Assembly (NCBI GenBank): GCA_016715115.1
Contig: JADKBM010000013.1
Location: 248,001 to 312,000 of the forward strand
DNA: 64,000 bases
Source of the DNA: Acidobacteriota bacterium
Lineage (GTDB): Bacteria; Acidobacteriota; Blastocatellia; Pyrinomonadales; Pyrinomonadaceae
Reading direction: 5' to 3'
In this document: positions 59,576 to 64,000 of the stretch, piece by piece
Layout of the letters: every line of letters begins with the position of its first letter
Numbering within the stretch: the first letter of the stretch is position 1
Notes under the pieces: generated by a model
The model's database searches: none
The model's input: only the letters and a program-made list of their open reading frames with translations
Told to the model about the DNA's origin: nothing
Translations under genes and position numbers: made by a program

Positions 59576-60391
59576 CTACTGCAGAAGTTCGATCGCTTCC
59601 TTATTCTGTGTCTTTTTCGCCAGATCGAGCGCGGTCTTGCCCTCTTTGTTCTTGAGCGATTTGTCCGCGCCTTTTTCGAGGAAAAGCTTGATCATCTCTT
59701 TGAGGTCGGCGCGCGAGATCTTCGTATTCTGCGCGACAAACATCAGAACCGTCGTGCCGTCGCTTTCGGGCACATTGATGTTCTTCGTCTTTTCGAGAAG
59801 CATTTTCACAACTTCCAGATCGGCCCGCGTCGCCATCGCATGCTCCGAGATCGGGACCGCGCCGTCGGCGTCGGGTTGATCCGGGTTGGCGCCCTTGTCG
59901 AGGAGTTTCTTGATCGTCGACGGTTTGTTGAGAAGGACCGCGACGTACAGGACCGTTTGCCCCTTCGTCTTTCCGACCGTTCCCGTGCTGTTCGGGTCGG
60001 CTCCTTTCTCAAGCAGAAAATCGAAGTTCTCGAACCGTTCGTTTTTGAGCGCGGCGTAAAGCGGCGTGCGTTCCGCGCCGTCCTTGAGATTCAGATCGGC
60101 CTTTTCCGACAGTATTTTGAGCGTTTCGACGGTCGAGTTCAAAACCGCGAACGTCAGTGCGGTGTCGCCGGTCTTGTTGCGTACGTTCGGATCCATACCG
60201 GCTTGCAGAAATAGCTTGACGTTCGCCGCCTCGCTCTGTTTCAATGCCTTGAAAAAATCGTCCTCGGTAAAATTAAAGCCGCGCGCCTTGAGAAGGCTCT
60301 GCGCCATCTCCGGCGTCGTTTCCGTTGAACGCGCTCCGCATCCGGCAGCCGCAACCGCCAGAAGGAACAAAAGTATCAATTGCTTTTTCAT
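59576..60391 (-). CDS. Ankyrin-repeat lipoprotein inside the trp operon
   Basis: 271 residues from ATG 60391, preceded by CGAGGAGTAAGACG (GAGGAG). The signal ends in a lipobox (LLFLLAVAAAGCGARS). Five or six ankyrin repeats follow, for example KTGDTALTFAVLNSTVETLK, ERTPLYAALKNERFENFDFL and KEGKTALDLAKKTQNKEAIE. The product should be tethered in the periplasm, where ankyrin repeats mediate protein binding. Its ATG is four bases after the trpE stop and its stop is nine bases before the trpG ATG, so it is an integral member of the transcript. No link of such a protein to tryptophan synthesis is known to me. Confidence 0.93.
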   Translation of the reverse strand: MKKQLILLFLLAVAAAGCGARSTETTPEMAQSLLKARGFNFTEDDFFKALKQSEAANVKLFLQAGMDPNVRNKTGDTALTFAVLNSTVETLKILSEKADLNLKDGAERTPLYAALKNERFENFDFLLEKGADPNSTGTVGKTKGQTVLYVAVLLNKPSTIKKLLDKGANPDQPDADGAVPISEHAMATRADLEVVKMLLEKTKNINVPESDGTTVLMFVAQNTKISRADLKEMIKLFLEKGADKSLKNKEGKTALDLAKKTQNKEAIELLQ

Positions 60392-60395
60392 CGTC

Positions 60396-61898
60396 TTACT
60401 CCTCGTCAAAATTCTCCGCCAAATCGACCGCTTTGACCAACGCCCGCGCCTTGTTGATCGTCTCTTCGTATTCTTTTTCCGGAACCGAGTCCGCGACGAT
60501 GCCGGCGCCGGCCTGAATCGAAGCGTTTCCGTCCTTGAGCCGGATCGTGCGGATCGCGATGCAAGTGTCGAGATTATCGGCATAATCGATATAGCCGATC
60601 GCTCCCGCGTAGACTCCGCGACTGTCGGGCTCGAGTTCATCGATGATCTGCATCGCACGGACTTTCGGCGCTCCGGAAACGGTTCCGGCCGGAAAACACG
60701 CGGCGAGCGCATCGAACCGGTCGCGGTCCTTTGCGAGTCGCGACCGCAAGCTGGTCACGAGATGCTGGACGTGCGAGTATTTCTCGATCTTCATCAGTTC
60801 CGCGACCTCGACCGAGCCGTATTCCGAAACGCGTCCGAGATCGTTGCGTCCGAGATCGACGAGCATCACGTGTTCCGCGATCTCTTTTGAATCGGAACGC
60901 AGATCCTCGGCCAGCATCCAGTCTTCAGTCTCCGTCGCTCCGCGTTTCCGGGTTCCGGCGATCGGCCTGTATTCGACCTTCCTGCCGTGGCAACGGACGA
61001 GCATCTCGGGCGATGCGCCGATCAGGGTTTCGGAACCGAGATTGACGAAGAACATATAAGGCGACGGATTCGTCGTTCGGAGCGCGCGATAGATGTTGAT
61101 CGGTTCGGCCCCGGTCGGGCGTTTGAACTTTTGCGAGATCACGACCTGATAGGCGTTGCCGGCGAGAATATGTTCGCGGACCGTCTCGACCGCGGCCAGG
61201 AAATCGCCTTTTTTCCAGTTCGAAACGAACTGCTTCGAGTCGGGTCTTTTTGCGGCGGTCGATATCGCCAACGGGCGTTCGCGCAGTTTCGCCGCGACCG
61301 ATGCGGTTTCGGCGATGGCGCTCTCGTAGAGTTCGCGAAGGCGCGCGGGATCACCGTCGGCATCGTCGGTGAAGACGGTCGCGACGATCTCGATCCGCTG
61401 CCGAAGACGATCAAAGACGAGCATATTGCGAAAAAACATCCAGGCCGCCTCGATCCGTGCCGACGGCGCTTTTTTGCGGAGTGCCGGTTCGAACCAACGG
61501 GCCGTGTCATAGCCGAAAAAACCGACCGCGCCGCCGCACAAGGGAGGAAGCTTTTCGCGGCGCGCGAGTTTGTAGCGTTTGAAGTGGATGCGTAGAAAAT
61601 CAACCAGCGTCCGGTCCGGATATGTCTTTCTGGACCCGTCCTTTTCGAGCGTCGTCAGAGAGTTTTTCGAACTGACGGTCATATACGGATTCGCGGCGAG
61701 AAACGAATACCTTGCGATGCGCTCGCCGCCCTCGACCGACTCAAGAAGAAACGACTGCGAGGCTCCGGCGGAGATCTGAAGGAAGGCGCTGACAGGCGTT
61801 TGAAGATCCGCCAGAACGCTCCGAACCACCGGGACGACGTTCCCTTTTTCGGATTCGGCGAGAAATTCTTCGAATGTCTGTGGAGAAAGCTCGAACAT
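60396..61898 (-). CDS. trpE: Anthranilate synthase component I
   Basis: Converts chorismate and ammonia to anthranilate. 500 residues from ATG 61898 (MFELSPQTFEEFLAESEKGN). The regulatory tryptophan-binding motif LLES is intact in SQSFLLESVEGGERIARYSF, so feedback control is likely. Catalytic-domain signatures: SPEMLVRCHGRKVEYRPIAG, TRKRGATETEDWMLAEDLRS, HVMLVDLGRNDLGRVSEYGS, PAGTVSGAPKVRAMQIIDEL and IQAGAGIVADSVPEKEYEET. No attenuator or leader peptide is evident; the preceding exported-protein gene is 43 bp upstream on the same strand. PabB is less likely given trpD/trpG nearby. Confidence 0.96.
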   Translation of the reverse strand: MFELSPQTFEEFLAESEKGNVVPVVRSVLADLQTPVSAFLQISAGASQSFLLESVEGGERIARYSFLAANPYMTVSSKNSLTTLEKDGSRKTYPDRTLVDFLRIHFKRYKLARREKLPPLCGGAVGFFGYDTARWFEPALRKKAPSARIEAAWMFFRNMLVFDRLRQRIEIVATVFTDDADGDPARLRELYESAIAETASVAAKLRERPLAISTAAKRPDSKQFVSNWKKGDFLAAVETVREHILAGNAYQVVISQKFKRPTGAEPINIYRALRTTNPSPYMFFVNLGSETLIGASPEMLVRCHGRKVEYRPIAGTRKRGATETEDWMLAEDLRSDSKEIAEHVMLVDLGRNDLGRVSEYGSVEVAELMKIEKYSHVQHLVTSLRSRLAKDRDRFDALAACFPAGTVSGAPKVRAMQIIDELEPDSRGVYAGAIGYIDYADNLDTCIAIRTIRLKDGNASIQAGAGIVADSVPEKEYEETINKARALVKAVDLAENFDEE

Positions 61899-61941
61899 TT
61901 GAGATCTGTCTTGCACGGCCCGCCGCACGCCGGACTCAGAA

Positions 61942-62808
61942 CTACTGCGCCGGTTTGAAGATCTTCGGCGATTGGTACGTTACGCCGAACGTGACGCCGG
62001 TGCGCGGGCTATATTTCGTCAGGCCGAACACCGCAGCGGTATCAAACCGCAAACCCGATGCACGAATCTGTGCGCCGACGCGAAACTGGCCGACGCTTTC
62101 GGTTCCGAGCGGCGCGCCGCGACTTCGCGTGTTGGCCCGGCCGTTCACTTCGCTGACCAAATTGATGCGGTCGTTGACGCGAAAAATTCCGGCGAGTCCG
62201 TAAAGCAGAACGTCATTCTGGCTGAAATTCCCGAGCGGCGCGGTCATTATCCCGAGACCGACGTTGCCGAAAATGTTGGCCAACGGCGAACGGTTCGGCC
62301 GTTTGCCGAATTTTTTCTGCAGCAGAACCTTGCTGAAAATATTGATCGTGTTCGTGCCGATGCCCCTCGCCTGATCGGTGTTCGGCATCTGATATCCGAA
62401 CTTCATTCCGATCGCCGGCAGATTCTTGGACTCGTTGCGGAGTTTGACCTTTACCGACACTATGAAATCATCGAAATCGTTGGTCGAGTTGCCGGCGATG
62501 TTCAAAGGAATCGGCGACGGCGTGGACTGCGAGTTGATGGCAAGAAAATTCTGGATCGTCCCTTCGATCTGAATCTCGACGTTCGGTGCGAAACCCTGCC
62601 GCACGCGGATGTCGGCAACGCGCGTCAGATCGCCCTTGAGGCCGGAGAGCGGAAACTTCACATTCTGCAAGAAATCGACGCCGGCCGAAACCTCGATCGC
62701 TCCGGTGTTCGTGATATCGACGTCTTCGGTGAGCAGCGGACGCTGTTGCGCCAACGCCGCCGCGCAGGCGAGAGCGATTATCAAGAAACTCGTCAGTATG
62801 CGATTCAT
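61942..62808 (-). CDS. Exported beta-barrel-like protein
   Basis: About 288 residues from ATG 62808 (MNRILTSFLIIALACAAALA, signal peptide cut near LAQQ). The mature part has alternating amphipathic strands (TNTGAIEVSAGVDFLQNVKF, FIVSVKVKLRNESKNLPAIG, FGNVGLGIMTAPLGNFSQND, VGAQIRASGLRFDTAAVFGL) and ends with an aromatic-containing strand (TGVTFGVTYQSPKIFKPAQ). This suggests an outer-membrane beta-barrel of the transporter or MetA-pathway-of-phenol type. No family is certain. It lies upstream of trpE and may share its transcript by proximity only. Confidence 0.78.
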   Translation of the reverse strand: MNRILTSFLIIALACAAALAQQRPLLTEDVDITNTGAIEVSAGVDFLQNVKFPLSGLKGDLTRVADIRVRQGFAPNVEIQIEGTIQNFLAINSQSTPSPIPLNIAGNSTNDFDDFIVSVKVKLRNESKNLPAIGMKFGYQMPNTDQARGIGTNTINIFSKVLLQKKFGKRPNRSPLANIFGNVGLGIMTAPLGNFSQNDVLLYGLAGIFRVNDRINLVSEVNGRANTRSRGAPLGTESVGQFRVGAQIRASGLRFDTAAVFGLTKYSPRTGVTFGVTYQSPKIFKPAQ

Positions 62809-62974
62809 AGTGACTGATTTTCGCATTAATCGGAGGCGTTTGTAAATCCGTTTCCGGTTGCGATCGCAGAGTCTGTCGGTCGGATCAGTATTCGGGGCCG
62901 GAAGTGCATCAGATCTTCAAGACCGGCTCGTTGGAACGACCGTTCGCGCCGCGAGAGTTCTCACCGATCCAACT

Positions 62975-64000
62975 CTACGGTACGAACACCGACGGGATCA
63001 CCGTATCGCCGGCAAGTCCGAACTGCGATACGGCCACGCCTTGCGTCGACTGCAGCAGATACCAGGTTCCGGAGCGAAAAACGGCTCGATCCGCCCGCCC
63101 GTCTCCGTCGTAATCGGCCGCCGCCGGAACGTCGCCGGCGAGGCCGAACTGTGTCACCGAATAGTTCTGGAAGTCCAAAAGAACGTGCCAGTCGCCGTTG
63201 CGGAAAACGGCCGCGTCAGTTCGGCCGTCACCATTGTAATCGGCGGGAACCGGACGGTCGGCCGCGAGTCCGAACTGGACCGAGATCAGGCCAAGCGACG
63301 AACGCAAGACGAACCAAGTACCGTTGCGGAAGACCGCGATGTCGGCCTTGCCGTCGCCGTCGTAATCGCCCACGACGGGCTTGTCGCCCGCGACGCCGAA
63401 TTGCGATGTCGAAACCTGATTGTTCGAGAGGTTGAGAAAATACCAGGAACCGCTGCGAAACGCACCGAGTTCGGCGCGTCCGTCTCCGTCGATATCGGCC
63501 GGGACCGGCACGTCGGTGGCAATTCCGAACTGCACGATGGCGACTTGCGAGTCGCTGCTTCGCAGAATGTACCAGACACCGCCACGATAGACGGCGAGAT
63601 CCGTCTTGCCGTCGGCATCGTAATCCGCAGGCACGAGCCGGTCGGTCGCGAGTCCGAATTGCGTTGAAACGAAGCCGTTCGAACTTTGCTGCAAATACCA
63701 GATTCCGGAACGAAATACGGAGACGTCGGAACGGCCGTCGCCATCGAAATCGAACTTCGTGGCCGTCGCCCCCGACTGATTTACCGTCAGCGTTTGCGCG
63801 CCGATCGTGACCGACGCGGAGCGCGCGTTGCGGCTCGTGTTCGGCGCGACGTTGAATGCCGCCGTGCCGTTGCCGGTTTGCTGCGGCGATGTGACCCCGA
63901 TCCAGGTTGCGGTCGTCGTGGCCAACCAAGAACAACCGGCGCCGGCGGTTACATTCAAGCTGCCTGGACCGCCGGCAGATGCGAAATTCAGCGTCGACTG
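62975..64000 (-). CDS. BACON-domain + FG-GAP/VCBS repeat protein, N-terminus beyond window
   Basis: The minus-strand frame is open from 64000 to the stop at 62975, giving about 341 residues of a larger exported protein. The first part is a BACON-type domain: AGGPGSLNVTAGAGCSWLAT, WIGVTSPQQTGNGTAAFNVA, then SVTIGAQTLTVNQSG. Six or seven FG-GAP-like repeats follow, each near 47 residues with the calcium-loop core DYDGDGKADIAVFRNGTW and the linker QFGLAGDxPVPADY. Such beta-propeller repeats act in adhesion or cell-surface binding. The calcium ligands (DxDGDGxxD) are intact in most repeats, with DYNGDGRTD and DIDGDGRAE variants. The intergenic 62809-62974 holds no gene. Confidence 0.92.
   Translation of the reverse strand, partial: QSTLNFASAGGPGSLNVTAGAGCSWLATTTATWIGVTSPQQTGNGTAAFNVAPNTSRNARSASVTIGAQTLTVNQSGATATKFDFDGDGRSDVSVFRSGIWYLQQSSNGFVSTQFGLATDRLVPADYDADGKTDLAVYRGGVWYILRSSDSQVAIVQFGIATDVPVPADIDGDGRAELGAFRSGSWYFLNLSNNQVSTSQFGVAGDKPVVGDYDGDGKADIAVFRNGTWFVLRSSLGLISVQFGLAADRPVPADYNGDGRTDAAVFRNGDWHVLLDFQNYSVTQFGLAGDVPAAADYDGDGRADRAVFRSGTWYLLQSTQGVAVSQFGLAGDTVIPSVFVP

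Noticed and set aside
59018..60214. A 398-codon plus-strand frame across trpG and the ankyrin gene
   Set aside because: Both minus-strand genes have clear motifs and ribosome binding sites; the plus frame is an Arg/Asp-rich shadow.

Overview
The window looks like a chromosomal contig of a Gram-negative bacterium from the Acidobacteriota, most likely a Blastocatellia/Pyrinomonadaceae-type organism. This placement is inferred from gene content and style and was not computed. It rests on LPS-core genes (kdtA, lpxK, an LpxH-like phosphatase), eukaryotic-like Ser/Thr kinase relatives with Pro/Thr-rich tails, TonB/TPR proteins, a BACON + FG-GAP repeat protein, an Agl23-family membrane protein, and unusual word-like intergenic repeat arrays.

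Layout. 1-1.9 kb: leucine biosynthesis (leuA, then truncated leuB) on the minus strand. 2-5.8 kb: small hypothetical genes, a LysR regulator, a PilZ protein and a GCS2-type carboxylate-amine ligase ending at a strong terminator. 5.9-11.1 kb: a type IV pilus minor-pilin operon (FimT/GspH, PilV, PilW and a very large PilX-like protein). 11.2-15.5 kb: two polytopic membrane proteins on the minus strand. 15.6-18.3 kb: ychF, a Uma2 nuclease-like gene and deoC. 18.3-19.1 kb: a repeat/hairpin island. 19.1-26.0 kb: a TonB/TPR protein, a degenerate Ser/Thr kinase, an HI0933-like flavoprotein, DinB, rsmG and secreted proteins. 26.0-27.1 kb: a 1-kb mirror-image repeat array next to tRNA-Leu(CAG). 27.2-31.1 kb: yggS, yggT, DUF167, yebC and ruvC. 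31.1-36.7 kb (minus): psuG, lepB, rnc, a secreted protein and a penicillin-binding transpeptidase. 36.9-40.7 kb: a histidine kinase and a sigma-54 response regulator flanking an LpxH-like phosphatase. 41-46.3 kb: membrane and lipoproteins and an exported phosphohistidine/ATP-grasp protein. 46.5-49.7 kb: efp, kdtA and a GT2 glycosyltransferase. 49.8-55.1 kb: an LCAT-like lipase, then a partial F0 ATP synthase locus (AtpZ-like, AtpI-like, atpB, atpE) interrupted by a decayed IS4-type element. 55.2-57.8 kb: a pseudokinase and lpxK. 57.8-62.8 kb (minus): a trp operon (trpE, an ankyrin lipoprotein, trpG, trpD) preceded by an exported protein. The window ends in an incomplete BACON/FG-GAP protein.

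How the genes fit together: envelope biogenesis (LPS, lepB, PBP, pili), amino-acid biosynthesis (leu, trp), translation and RNA functions (efp, rnc, rsmG, ychF, tRNA-Leu) and bioenergetics (F0). No CRISPR array, prophage or rRNA was seen.

The most unusual material is (i) a recurring intergenic architecture in which short words are tandemly repeated on one side and their reverse complement on the other, with a different vocabulary at each locus; (ii) an exported phosphohistidine + ATP-grasp protein; (iii) two kinases that have lost different catalytic residues; (iv) a DeoC with an encapsulation-peptide-like N-terminus; (v) an EF-P with Asn at the loop tip; and (vi) an ankyrin lipoprotein inside the trp operon.
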